From Litoditis marina (lineage: Eukaryota > Nematoda > Chromadorea > Rhabditida > Rhabditidae): 64,000 nucleotides of DNA. The stretch spans positions 41,635,336 to 41,699,335 of the forward strand of contig OZ038433.1 of the NCBI GenBank assembly GCA_964036275.1, written 5' to 3'. Position numbers and translations under genes: made by a program. Positions 12,901 through 24,500 of this stretch are shown here, one piece after another. Under the pieces are notes generated by a model that worked only from the letters and a program-made list of their open reading frames with translations, was not told the DNA's origin and searched no databases. Positions within the stretch are counted from its first letter, which is position 1; every line of letters begins with the position of its first letter.

Positions 12901-13629
12901 CTAATGATCTGAAAACTGTTTTGGGTCAGATTCTGATTTCTGTTCGTTTCAAACTGACGGTATTCAGGAACTTGAACACGTGCTAGTGATATGCTCTTAT
13001 ATCCCACGGCGATACAAGCTTAGTGAAATAGTGTGGAAAGACAGAGACGCAGGATGGTCTCTATGTAACGAGATATTATTGCATATTGCCTCAGAAAGAA
13101 TTATGTTCGTGAACTTCAGAACGACAAATATCTCTCGGTCAACAAAAGAGTCTGGCTATCAAAACAGCTTGGATTGACGGAGACACAGATCAAAACTTGG
13201 TTCCAGAATAGAAGGTGAGATTGTCAAAAAAGTTTTTCAAAATGTTTCTGGCAAGTTAAGTCGATTTTTTCATCTTCTGCGATACCCTAAAATTTTCCCT
13301 CCTTTGTTCAGGTTATAGCAAATGTTTCTCTATAATCTAATTAACAAGAAGGATCTGATGAACAAAAATGTTGCCATGCTCACAGCTCGAACCTGAAAAA
13401 TATTCAGAAATGAGCATGTACAAAATATGTGTACAATTTGTGGACTTCACAAGTTTTCACGTCGTGATCCGTGAAATACACGTGTACAACTGTAGTTTTC
13501 AGAACCAAATGGAAGAAGCAGCTAACGTGCTCCATTCGTCAGTTCTATCGCGATGGGGCCTCCACATTGCCTAATCTACCCAACCCCCTACCCATACCAA
13601 ATGATGTTCTGGGTGCAATGGGCATATAA
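9983..13629 (+). CDS. NK/BarH-like homeobox transcription factor with eh1 motif
   Basis: Exons are 9983-10175, 12254-12357, 13120-13214 and 13503-13629; all phases agree and give 172 aa. Residues 3-9 read FSIAALL, an eh1-type Groucho-recruitment motif, so a nuclear repressor role is inferred. The homeodomain spans about residues 79-138, with KPRQAYSNRQLEQLEAEFQ in helix 1, KYLSVNKR entering helix 2, and TETQIKTWFQNRRTKWKKQ in the recognition helix. It has Trp48, Phe49, Gln50 and Asn51, and both homeodomain introns are placed cleanly (after position 21 and inside Arg53). Gln50 and the KTWFQNRRTKWKKQ ending place it in the ANTP class, NK/BarH side. It resembles nematode ceh-19-type genes from memory, but I do not assign a symbol. 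The tail after the homeodomain is only ~34 aa. Start choice: first ATG directly before the eh1 motif. Confidence 0.9.
10317..10427. repeat. GA-rich purine tract in homeobox intron 1
   Basis: Imperfect GAGAGA/GATAGA repeat about 140 bases downstream of the first splice donor. It is low-complexity with no coding value. Confidence 0.85.
11004..11517. mobile_element. ~510 bp TIR element, copy 1
   Basis: The left end AAAGGAACCGTACCTCTTTAA and the right end ATAGAGAAACGGTCCCTTTAA are inverted matches. The interior matches a second copy at 45,455-45,957 through most of its length, including GTTATCAGTG and CATATGGGGACGAAAAAT. There is no open frame for a transposase. It sits in intron 1 of the homeobox gene. 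Confidence 0.75.
11654..11668. repeat. Poly-C run (15 C)
   Basis: Uninterrupted homopolymer inside homeobox intron 1. Confidence 0.95.
12030..12157. repeat. GC-rich hairpin upstream of homeobox exon 2
   Basis: The left arm (ATGCATGAAACATCCCG, CCGGGTTGGGATG, TATCCCGAGC) is repeated in inverse on the right (GGGATAACATCCCAACCCGG, GAGATGTTTCATGCAT) around a GCTCGATTCGGCTCGGGCC centre. The arms are about 45 bp. The structure ends about 100 bp before exon 2 of the homeobox gene. It is probably a small fold-back MITE. Confidence 0.75.
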
Positions 13630-14935
13630 TTACTTAGAAAACTATCAAATTTCTACCATAAATTCCGCACACAGCAGAGTCCCGAATATTGTCCAAAAAA
13701 GCACCATGATACAAACACATTGATGAATAGACCGGTTGGGTCCTGGTGCCACAACTATATGTAATAATTAGTTAAACATGATGAGTACCCGAAGTAATCT
13801 GTCACTTATTAACACTTGATAAATTTGATGGTGTGCTTACGTCACTTTTTTGAGCAACTGATGTAATGAGGCTAAAGATCCGCTTATGGAAATTCATTAT
13901 TTTCCATCTAGAATGAACTGATCTGGGAACCTCACTGGCGCATTACCAAAATCCGTGTGCGAGCAGATGTATTTGTTTTTCTGCTGTATCGAAATCTAGT
14001 TCGATCCATAACGTTTTATTCACAATCAGACAGTCTGCTATGAACTTGTAGATCAAACAACAACTGAAAGGTGTTCACATATATAATTGTATGATTGTGG
14101 GCTATTTATCTACATGAACAAATACGTTTGTATTTATCCACATAAATGTATATATTCAAATGATCGGTTTAATTATTTGTACGGAAAAAACGAAAGTAAT
14201 ATGTTCTGAATGGAGCAGACGGAAGTAGTTATTTGGTATTCGGAACGGGTTTCCAAATTGCTCTCAGTGACACATTCCAATAGTGCTCATAAAAACATTT
14301 GAACCACAAGTGGATAGGCTTGTTAACCGAGTTCGAAACGTCGATTTTTTTTTCCTATTTTCATATTTGACTGGTTCTTTGATCGTGAAGCGTCATGTTA
14401 TAACTTTCAATTGTCGAATGAAACGCACGGTATTCTGCTGTGTTGGAAGATCAGACTAGATCTGATCAGAACAGACTGATCATTCGTTTTGAGATAATTT
14501 GGGTTGCGAGTGATAGTAATAAGTGAAGTATTTCATCTTGAAACCCTATTTGGCGCTTTTTGACAAAGTTTCTCTCATTTTTCCATTGCAAATTCCAATA
14601 TCTTTTTTCTCAATCAATTGTGCTTGGAGTCGCGGAAATGCGTGTATTTTGCCATTGCAACAGCTGTGATTTCCAACAAATCGGTTTTTATCCCCCACAA
14701 CAAGCCCGGGTCACGTTTTATGAAACAATCTCTAGATTATTCGTATTTATAGTTCCAATCAAGTTGATCTACTAAAACTTGAACTTAAAATGTTAACAAA
14801 TTATAATGTTTTATAATATAACTCCGTATTGAATGTTATCATTACCGAGTCTTCAACTGAAGTGTCTATTAATATTACCAGTTCAACCCATTCTTTCGTC
14901 TCTTCCTTTGCCATTCAAAAAAGTTAGTACGAATT

Positions 14936-15163
14936 AGGGTTGTTAATCGAGTTCAAAAATTCGAGTTTCCGAGTTTTAGGGAATTCCATATTTTCGAGTT
15001 CTGGTCGAGTGGACTTTTGAGTGTTTTCGGACCGAAAAAAAAAACAATTTTTGAGTCAGAAATTTTGAGTGTCGAGTTTTCGCGTTCAAAATTGCGAATT
15101 TCTGCGTTTTCGAGTTCTCTAATTTGACGAAAAATCGAGTTTTCGAGTTTCTTTAACAACCAT
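14936..15163. mobile_element. TTTTCGAG octamer element, copy 2 (degenerate)
   Basis: The terminus TTAGGGTTGTTAATCGAGTT on the left and TTTAACAACCATA on the right match copy 1. The core holds only scattered CGAGTTTTCGAG units and is strongly diverged. Confidence 0.65.
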
Positions 15164-15224
15164 ACTACGTATCCTACAAAACAATTAGTGGAATGTACGT
15201 CTATTTCTGGTATACTATTGAAGT

Positions 15225-15480
15225 CGCTCTCGACTCTTTCATGTCTCTCTTCTCTCTCACGCTATCTCCTCTTATCTGTTCATGATTTCTCTCAATCTCT
15301 CTTCAAAAACGAAGTTGCAAGACCCTGATTCCCCACCACCATATTTACGATTTTTTGCTTTTTATCTCTTTCTCTTTCTCTCTATCTCTCTCTCACTTTT
15401 TTCTTCCCTAATTATGTTCCTTTTTTCTTCCTTCCCAACATTCCATCCTCACCTCTTTCTATATTTCTTCTGTTTTTCAG
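15225..15480. repeat. Pyrimidine-rich tract ending in a TTTTTCAG acceptor
   Basis: TCTC/TTTCT-rich sequence continuing to a splice-acceptor-like TTTTTCAG at 15,473-15,480, nine bases before the inferred light chain start codon. It could act as an extended polypyrimidine tract, either for a 5' UTR intron or for trans-splicing. Confidence 0.5.
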
Positions 15481-15489
15481 GTACATCCG

Positions 15490-17841
15490 ATGATGACATG
15501 GTCGGGAAGACGGAGAATCAGTACGAGAAGGTGGTTTATTTTTTCTGATGAAAACGATATCTTTCTCGGGTTACCAGCTCCACTAGGATCAATTTTTACA
15601 GTCTCGAGCCGACATTCGATAAGATTCCAAATTTCCAAAATTCGAAAGGCTCACAAAGGACGCATTTCCACATTCAATGATTTCGAGATTTGTCGAAGAA
15701 TTGGAACAAAACCCATTTTTATAATATGAAATTAATTGCGCATAGATTACAGAACAGAGGTGGAACGAACAAAAAAAATTAAATTATCATCAGATTCTTC
15801 GGAAAAACTGATTCCAAAGGATTCTATGATAATTGTACAGCCTACAACATACAAACTTGCAAATGAATATTCATAACTTAACTACTCACTCCCTCGTCTT
15901 CTTGAAGATTATGTGCTCTTTTTCGTCTCTTTGTCATTAACTGTCGTTTGTTATGAAATATGAGTCGCGTCACTCAAAAAACAGCTTTAAACTCGGCCAA
16001 GTCGGCATTTTGAGCAGCTATGAAACGCAGCTCCAGTCGTATTTCCTATTCTTCTCTTCTACCAGCTGAGAACTCGATCAAAAGGTTGATTTCTTAGTTT
16101 TGAGAACCGCAAGTACACTTGATTCAGGAAAAGTTTGCAATCACTCCAACTTGTAGACTTCGCTTAACTAAATAGAAGTTATAAGGTTCTTATACAGTGT
16201 ACTTTACCGTATCTCACTGTGTTTATAGTTTTATCCCGATGCTTCTCCGTTAAACATAGTGAATCACTGCTTCGGGATCAAAGTACAACGATATGACATA
16301 TATTTACTTGTGTGTTTACATATAATTTTAGAAGGGAATCTAGAAGATGGAAAGAGCCCCCAGAGAAGGCGTTGCGAGCAGAGGATATTCTCCTGAAACA
16401 GAGCACATTGCAAGAGGAACGAAACACCGAGGTACACTCATTTTAGTTCCCAATGACAGTCTGACAGTATGATTACAAAACGTTTATTATTCATTTCCTA
16501 ATGTTGATGAATCTCGGCATCTAACCATTTCGTGTTTGGTTCAAATAATAAATCAACATAACTCCCAGTTTGTTTGAAATGCGCTAGGTTATCGAAAAGG
16601 TTGAAAATAAATGCAATCCATTCTAATTCACTACTAGAAAAGTAGCGAAAGTATTTTCGACAATCAAGTATACCTTAGATAACACTGTGATCATTGCTAA
16701 CTTCGATCTTGTATACTGTACTATTTGCTATTTTCAAAGCACGTATTTACAGTGTTTGTGTTACAGTATACCGCTGTGTTTGTAGTTTGTATAGTTCGCT
16801 TCATTCCCACTGAGACCCATTGACATAGTGCCAAGATTTCCGGATTACTATTTCTCAGAGCACACATGAGTATTATATACTTACGTGCTCTTGAAAAAAA
16901 TGAACAACCACTTTCAAGTTTTTTGAAAACCTCTAAAGTGGTGAGGGCCTGGAATATTCATTGGCACGCTGCCAAGTCTCAGTAGGAATTACCAGACCTA
17001 TAATTGGATCCTGCCCTATCTCGGTCCAATTTCATAAGTGACAGCTTATTTCGAGATCAACTAGAAAACACAATTCAATGAGTATTGTAACCTTATCAGG
17101 TATACAACCCCCTTCCACCCGTTGCAACATGCCCTGAAATGCTTTCCAGGCTATTCGTTTGCTAGGAAAGGCGATACAAGACTGTGGAATCGAGAACCAG
17201 ATAGCTACTTTCATGAAAAGGAAATTCGATGAACTGTATGGTCAGTTTCCTTTTTCCGAAAGCATGGGAACTGCACACGAGGACAGTGTTACCAAATTAA
17301 TTAAACAGCAGTCTGACGTATTATAGAATGTGATCAAGCTCAGAACATGCCTGGTTGTGTTACAGTATTTAACTGTAATTACAGTAAAATACAGCATGGT
17401 GGGAATACAAATCGATTTTTTGGCGTTTCGACTAAAAAATACAGTTTTTTTCCACCGAATCGACTAAACGCGATTTCGTGAAATACAGGGCATGTTCGGA
17501 GAGGTTGAGTGGAGTTTTCCAGATCAAACTACAAACACAGCGCAACGATCAAACCAGGGTATCAGGCACGTACGCTGGGAATTCGGTTAAGACGTTGTTT
17601 TTCTGTGATCGATAACGGTTATGAGGGATTTCAACCTGATATAGAAGAAGATATTATTTGAAGAAAAAACACCTTCGTAGTGTTTTACAAGTTGACCCGG
17701 TACCTTTAAAGATAAATGTTTTGTTTAGGTCCGTTCTGGCAGTGCATTGTGGGTCGCAACTTCGGTTCCCATCTGGATTGTGTGGAGTACATTCATTTGA
17801 CGATAAGCAAGATATCAGTCCTTGTCTTCAGGTGTAGATAA
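15490..17841 (+). CDS. LC8-type dynein light chain-like protein (divergent)
   Basis: Exons are 15490-15530, 16332-16431, 17150-17240 and 17729-17841; phases agree and give 114 aa. Residues 48-114 follow the LC8 fold: IENQIATFMKRKFDELYG corresponds to the IEKDIA..IKKEFDKKY helix of DYNLL, then PFWQCIVGRNFGS to the conserved WHCIVGRNFGS strand, and ISKISVLVFR to the final GQVAILLFK strand. LC8 proteins are dimeric cargo or hub adaptors of dynein and myosin V and act in the cytoplasm. Oddities: the usual THE after GRNFGSYV is replaced by LDC, and the N-terminus is ~20 aa longer than in 89-residue LC8 and very basic (RRRISTRRRESRRWK). The first exon is the least certain; a second frame from an ATG at 15,499 with an internal donor also fits the phase. 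The gene is convergent with the K-Cl cotransporter. Confidence 0.82.
16798..16992. repeat. Inverted CATTCCCACTGAGAC element
   Basis: The left end CATTCCCACTGAGACCC is inverted at the right as GTCTCAGTAGGAAT, about 190 bp apart. The same paired motif occurs at 57,126-57,308, and single ends are near 2,567, 21,040, 23,806 and 59,538. It is a small MITE family lying in an intron of the LC8-like gene. Confidence 0.55.
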
Positions 17842-18131
17842 CCACATTGTGGGTTATAAAATGTAAATACTTGGTCTCATGATGTACACTTATGAAACAA
17901 GGTAAAACACGATCTTGTTTTCCCAACCGAACCTATTTTATCGGTAAGGGTATGGAAGAGATTCTGAAAAAAATATTTATAACATGCATACTTTTATATT
18001 ATCCGAACTGATGCTCCGAGATTCGAGTTTTGTTCGTATAACTGATGTTACCTTCTCAAAAACTTGGGATATTTTGAGGAATGATGAGATAACAGTCTCT
18101 AGAGCTAAAAACTACACAAATTCACATAAAC

Positions 18132-18137
18132 TTTATT
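18132..18137 (-). terminator. Poly(A) signal AATAAA for the K-Cl cotransporter
   Basis: AATAAA on the minus strand about 420 bases beyond the cotransporter stop codon and 290 bases from the convergent LC8-like gene. It is the nearest canonical signal I found, so a ~0.4 kb 3' UTR is inferred. Confidence 0.45.
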
Positions 18138-18555
18138 AGAGTCTTTGATGAATGAATGAATGGTACAGTAAGCGAGGCAATATTATAACACAAATAACAA
18201 CAAGTTGTGCATCGTTCCGAACTACCACAGTCTCCAATAGGCACAGACCACCCACGAACACAAAATGCGGATACGTACTGTGATAGTTGCGGACGAACGG
18301 GGAAAGAGACGTGAAGGGTACGGTATGGTACGCAACGTGGCACGCGTACACACTTACATTATGCACTGGTCAAGTGGACACTTGATATGAGACACCGCAT
18401 GCTTAATAAGTGAGCAATATGATCACAATCAGAGAAAAGAGGGAACCAAACAACACTAAAAGCTAGCTATAGTATTATGACCAGTATCGGTATTAATCAG
18501 AAGACAAGGAACCTACGGCGGCTAGGTTAGTTAAGGCCTAAATAAGAGAAGAGAA

Positions 18556-21500
18556 TCAGGAATGGGTGGTGATGACTTCTTTCCCCGTTCCACGCACGAA
18601 TATAACTCGGTTGATGTTGTCGGACAGAACCTCCAGGTAGTGAACATAGTCATCCAGACCTATAAATGGAATATTATAACAATAATATCAGTTATAATAC
18701 TGATAATAATAAGAGGTAAGGTGTGATAATCTGGTAATGAAGCTCGATGGAACGCGCCTCATAGGTAAAAATAAATGGGTAACCCTTTGGGGCTTTACAC
18801 GGACATGTGTTTTTCATTGTTCATGCAACGTTTTTGAATACAACTTCCCCATGATGATTAAACTGGAATTTTGGCTTATTGCAACTACATTTTGTTGTTG
18901 AAACCAAGGTGATACACAAAGTCGCGTTTTGTCCGAACCTTCGAACAACAAAAAGAACGCAAAAAAGATTAGATATCATGATATGAGAGCTTAATAAATG
19001 CCCAACTACTTGTCTCACACCAGGGTGAAACAAGTGAACATGCGTAACATCAAAATCGAAAAATGGCAAAGGTGAACATCCTATTAAGACAAACAGTAAA
19101 CCTAACCGCTGTGTAAACCTAACCGCGCGAGTAAACCTAACCGCCTTTGGGGTAATCTGAAAAGGGGCGTGGCCTGGCGTGGACCCTGTCAATTGGGACG
19201 GCGGTTAGGTTTACGCAGTGGTTAGGTTTACTGATTGCCTCCTATTAGGGGTATTTTATTTTTTTGCCCACCTTCTTTAGCTCTGGGTGGCTTGGGCAGA
19301 TTGAGAAGAACCAGCTGACTGTTCTGAGAATGTTCAACGATCAGCTCATTCAGGCGGACAGCGGTATGCATCTTGTGTACCTGGAGGGATAGATATTAGG
19401 GTTATTAATCGAGTTCAACATTTCGAGTTTTCCAGTTTTCGAGATTTGGGAAATTTCGAGTTTTCGAGATCGACTCGAAAATTTTCGAGTTTTTTCGAGT
19501 CGAGTTTCGAGTTCGACTTTAACAACCCTAATAGATATATAACTAGTTCACCAACATGAACATGGTAGTGATCTGAAGTGATGAATGGCATACATGATAG
19601 CATCATCGGGTGAAAGAATTGAATAGCTCAATACCCTCTACCACATTTTAAACTTCTTTCACGGGGTTAGGGTTGTCCAAGTCGAACTCGACTCCACATA
19701 CCTCGAAAACTTTCGAGTCAAGTCGAACTCGAAATTTTGAACTCGAATAACAAAAAACACCGAGATGACAGCTCAATTGTGTGCCCTTCTTTCCGTGTGT
19801 GAACAAAGAGAATAATATATATAAAACAGTACTTTCAAACTACCTTAGTTCTGTCCAGTGCTCGCAATTTCTCCTTCTTTGTCTTCTTTCTCTCTTTTCC
19901 ATCCTCCTTTTCGTTCGACTCTTCGCCACTTTCTCCATTCTTCTCACTTCCTTTCATTTCTATCGCACCGTTTTCGGAGACTTGTTCTGAAGACATTAAT
20001 ACGTCTTGCACGTTTTCTTCACAATAAATGTACAACCAACTTTCAGAATCGTACTATAGGACAGTAAATATGAACTGAAAAAGCCATTGGAGCTCTCAGG
20101 AGGCAGAACTAATAAGTTGCTATACAACCAATTTCATTAATCAATAATAGCCGATTAATTCGCACCCACGAAATTGAAATAAGTACGAATGTTCGAAAAA
20201 TCATGTGTATTCGAGAAGTAATGTTAGCCAATTGTTGTATTCTCTGCGAACGAGTCAGATCATTCACATCCACATGCCACTAGACTGAGACTTTTGAGGC
20301 CTGTATCTCACTGAGAAACATAACCGCGACCCCTTCATCCTTACCGAAAACCCCGCTATTTTGAATACTTTTGATAAAAGCGGGAATTTCCATACTGAGC
20401 AAGCACCGGGACCCATCTAGTCCCAAAATGTTTACCCGCAACCCGTACGCCAAAACTAGGCCAAGTTGTGTATAAGTCAGACGTTTCGCCCACCTGCACC
20501 GTCGTTGCTCTCCTCGTCCTCACTCTTTCTCATCGCTTTCTTCGCTTGCTCAGCCAGAACCAGCGGCTGCAAAATGTCATTAATGATTGATCGAAAGCAC
20601 AAAAATTCCAATAAACCGATACTATTAGAGAGTCGTGTCTGGTCGTGTTTACAGATAATACAATTACGGGAGTATCCACCTTTCTGACCACCAGAGCTGT
20701 CATACAAGGTAACTAAGAAAACCATAGGTTATCAAAATGCATCTCTACCGCAATCCGAATCTAAGGGCATCTCCCTACATGCCAAACGTAGCGACTTTGT
20801 TGATATTGTTGTATGATTTATTGAAGCACCCGATGTGCATTAAAACAATTTTCAGAACTACCTTAGTTTTGGTAATACGTTCCGCCTTCATTGGTAAAAA
20901 CGTCACAGTTTTTGTAGTTTGGTCACTCAGATAATACAAATGATTTTCTATAAAGTCGTATCATATATGATTATTATAAAAATGAAATCAGGTCTCATGG
21001 AGGGAGGGCCGCTCAGCAAAGGTGGATACTTCGTTTCATTCCCACTGAGACTTCGGCGAGAACTATATGTATTCGATAACCTACCGATACGCGTCGCGAG
21101 GTGGCGCTGAGGGAATTCCCGTTGGGCAGACCGGCCTTCGCTTCCACCAGCTGTTTCATGTACATGGTCCGTTCCTCCATCAACAGAGTTCGCTCGAAGG
21201 CGTTCTTCGAAATCTCCGGGTCCGCCAGTTCTACTATCTGCAATCACAAACTGTCATCTTTTATCTCTTCCAGTTTCACCTCTACTTTCGGAATAGAGTA
21301 AAAATTGAGACTCATCGAGTGAAAAAGGTCGTCATACACCTGCACTTTGAAAACTAAGATTCAGAGGCAGTAGTCCTTTTCTCAACAAAATACAATTTCT
21401 CAATTCGAAAATTTGTCAAAAAAAGTCAGAACCCCGTCATTCTTACCCAAGAAATGACACCCGGCTTCAGGGTTGTAAACTCCATGAATGTGACCAGAGC

Positions 21501-24500
21501 CCTGTAACCAACCAACCAACCAGCCAACTGAAATCACCAGAACGACCAACTCACCAATATCTTGGCGTCAATTCTCAGCTGGTACACGTATTGTTGCAGT
21601 TCCTTCTGCATCTTCAGATTGTTGTCCTCCTGCTGGGCGATGGCGATGATACGCAGTTTGCAGCCGCGCCAGACCTGGTATCGAGAAAGAGAATAAGATA
21701 CATCATACACCGGCCGACTATTTCCCAAAAAGGTTTTTTTGAAGAAGCGGGTCACAAAGTTTGGAAATTTGAAACATCGGGAGTCAAAAATTGGACCAAA
21801 GTAGGTAAGGGGGGACCCTATTGCAAAATAATCGGGTCTCGTGGAGGGGGGGGGGGGGGGTTGCTCAAAAAAGTCAGCTCTACTGTTGTATGTTGTAAGT
21901 ACGCACAAACCTTTCAAGATTACTAACATCACCCCGATTACCATTCCCATTTAGCCACAACACACCCTAAAACTGCTTGTTTTGCTGGGTTCTACTACCA
22001 ACCTTGTGCTGTTTCAGCAGGTACGACATGAGTAGACACAGTCCTCCGTCCTGTACGATCCAGTAGACGTCGATGAAGCCGTGCAGTTTGAAGACGCTGC
22101 TCGGGAAATCGATAATTCCCTTGGCCACCAGAAGGCACATGTCCATGGCACAGGCGGCGTGAAGTTTGTCTGAAATCAATGCAGTTTATCATCGAATTTA
22201 CGAGTTCCAATTAGCCGAAAATTATGACTTTGGAATCCAAATTTAACGAACGTAGTTCTCCGGTAACTTTTCTAAAAAAAAGTTTTGGATTAGTTATGCC
22301 TTTTCCGACCGGTTTGACTTGAACTAACGTGAAAAATCATCTATGACTCAGCCAACTATCTTTCCAGTGTATTTACTCACCAGTGAAAGTGTTGTATTCG
22401 CTGTCTCCACTGAGAGATGCTCCTCTCTCATAGATGGGCCACGAGATGAGCATCGTATTCGGTTTCAGTCCACCCAGACCAACCGACTGGACCAGAGTAG
22501 ACATGGAACCGAGGATCTGAAACATACTAGTCAAGAGAATGGTCATGTGAAACGTGAAAAAGTAATTGATCTACTCAATTTCTGATGTGACGTTATGAAC
22601 TGATCATTACCTGTCTGGCGTAGCCGTGCGGCTCGTTTTGATCACTTTTCCAAAGTTCATGTTCTTGTTTTTGCGCCAAAAACATTTGAACAACTAATGA
22701 ATAAAAAATCTACCTGTCCTTCGTCGTGAACCAAAGTCTTGGCGAATCCTTTCAGGCGACACTGATTCATATCAAAGTCCATACGAGATTTGATCTGAAC
22801 CAATTGGATGACGGGTGGAAGTAGAGGCGAAATACGATTATTTGAACTAGTGATTCGTGATTGAATGACCTGGTACTGAAGAAATTTTAAAGGAAAAGAA
22901 GTCATTAGTCAAACTGTACAAGAATAGCTTTCAGCGGAGCAGTTTAAAGGCTCATCGATGTATGAAATCACTGTAAACAGGAAATTCTCATTTGGCGATT
23001 AAATAAAATCATATTCCCTAATCCTAGTTCAGTCCAGAGATTGTTTTACATTCAGTCATATCCTAATTCCAAAATATGTCTAACCGTCTCTGCTCTCTTT
23101 CTGTCATCGGTACTGGTAGCATCTCCTCGAATGAAGGCTGTCACTACGGTCAATCCACGTCCAGCCTGTAAACGTCATCCGTTATTGAGAAAGAACAAAT
23201 ACAGATCTTCCTGATAGCCTTTAAATTTCGAATAGTTCACAATAGAGAACATCAAAATAGTTCGCAGAATCAAATAGAAAGAGTCCATATCTTGAATGTT
23301 TCGACAAATCAGCCAAACTCGCTGGAGTATACAATATAAAAGACCATCTACAGCATGTAGATTGTTTTTTTTTGTTGTATTGTAATGTGTAATGATGATT
23401 GCCAAATTCACAATTCCTTGACAAACCTTGAGTTGAGATGCGAGATTGATCAGGTTGAGATATCGAACATCCACCAGTTCCTTGGACCATGGCATAGAGA
23501 GAAGAATCAGCAACTGCGGTCTGCAACAGAGGGTAAATAATCCACGAAAGATCACAAACTTTCAAAATCAAATTTTTACATAGATCTATTTTATTCCAAC
23601 TTATCAACCTTTCGTAGTAACAAAACACAAAAAACCGTGAAATGAAGACGCGCGATGAGTCCAACTCATCATTGACTTGAAACCCATCTTTTCCCTTGAA
23701 ATAATAAAGTCTTTTCTTTTTTTACTGTTGTACTGATGTGTCATATTGTCAAAAGTGCAGTTTACTACAGAAAGCAGTCATTCGAATGGTAGAAGTTGTA
23801 CTGTAGGAGTCACAGTGGAAACGGTGAGAACTATACCTCCAGTTCTTGGGATGAGGGTCCTTGTCCTCAATCTTCATCAGAGAATACTGAGCAGTGGTGA
23901 GCGCCAAACCGCGAATACCGTCTCCCCACTCCTTCTTTGCACTGCAACATGTCATATTGGATTAGGTACAAAATAGGATTATTAAAAACTAGAATATTCC
24001 AACTCAAAAAAATCTAGTCCAATTCGAAACTCGTTTCGTTTCAACTCTGGATTTCCTGAAACTTAAAATTTCAGTTTTTCCTAATTTCAAAACATCCAAC
24101 TTGGTACTTGGATAACAATAATTCCATAGTTCCAAACCATCGTAAGAGAATGCCTTATGCCATCCCCAACTCAGCCACCAAAATACCAAAAAAAAAACCA
24201 AATGTAACATCAGTTTTCTTTCAGCAAGAACAGCAATTGTTTTTAGCTGTTTTTAATAAACAATTGTTTTGTTTGTGCTAATTTCCTTGTTATTTGTTGC
24301 TGCTCAAACTAAAATCCCAACATACCCCTTCCATTCGACATATTTGTAGATGAGGACACATAGGGCAATGGACACGAGTGCATAGTCCCAATGGGTGGAG
24401 AACATGATGAAGAAGCACAGAATGGCACCCAGCATCGAAAGGGACCTGAAAAGGTGATTATATTTCTTATCGAAGAACGAATTACTAGTTTCCATTTCAA

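Larger units (their letters stand above)
13630..15489. other. Intergenic region
   Basis: This lies between the homeobox stop codon and the first inferred dynein light chain exon. It contains one octamer-type element (14,936-15,163) and a pyrimidine-rich tract just before the light chain exon. I see no other gene. The homeobox 3' UTR must lie in the first part, but I could not fix a poly(A) signal. Confidence 0.5.

Noticed and set aside
16332..16431. Last exon of the homeobox gene
   Set aside because: The true continuation TKWKKQ is in the exon at 13,503; this exon instead joins in phase to the LC8-like exon at 17,150.
19087..19233. Interstitial telomere
   Set aside because: The 13-mer is not a pure TTAGGC-type repeat, and the copies face each other.
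21475..21530. Small extra cotransporter exon between exons 22 and 23
   Set aside because: It has an acceptor and donor, but its 55-base length would break the frame, and exons 22 and 23 join correctly without it.
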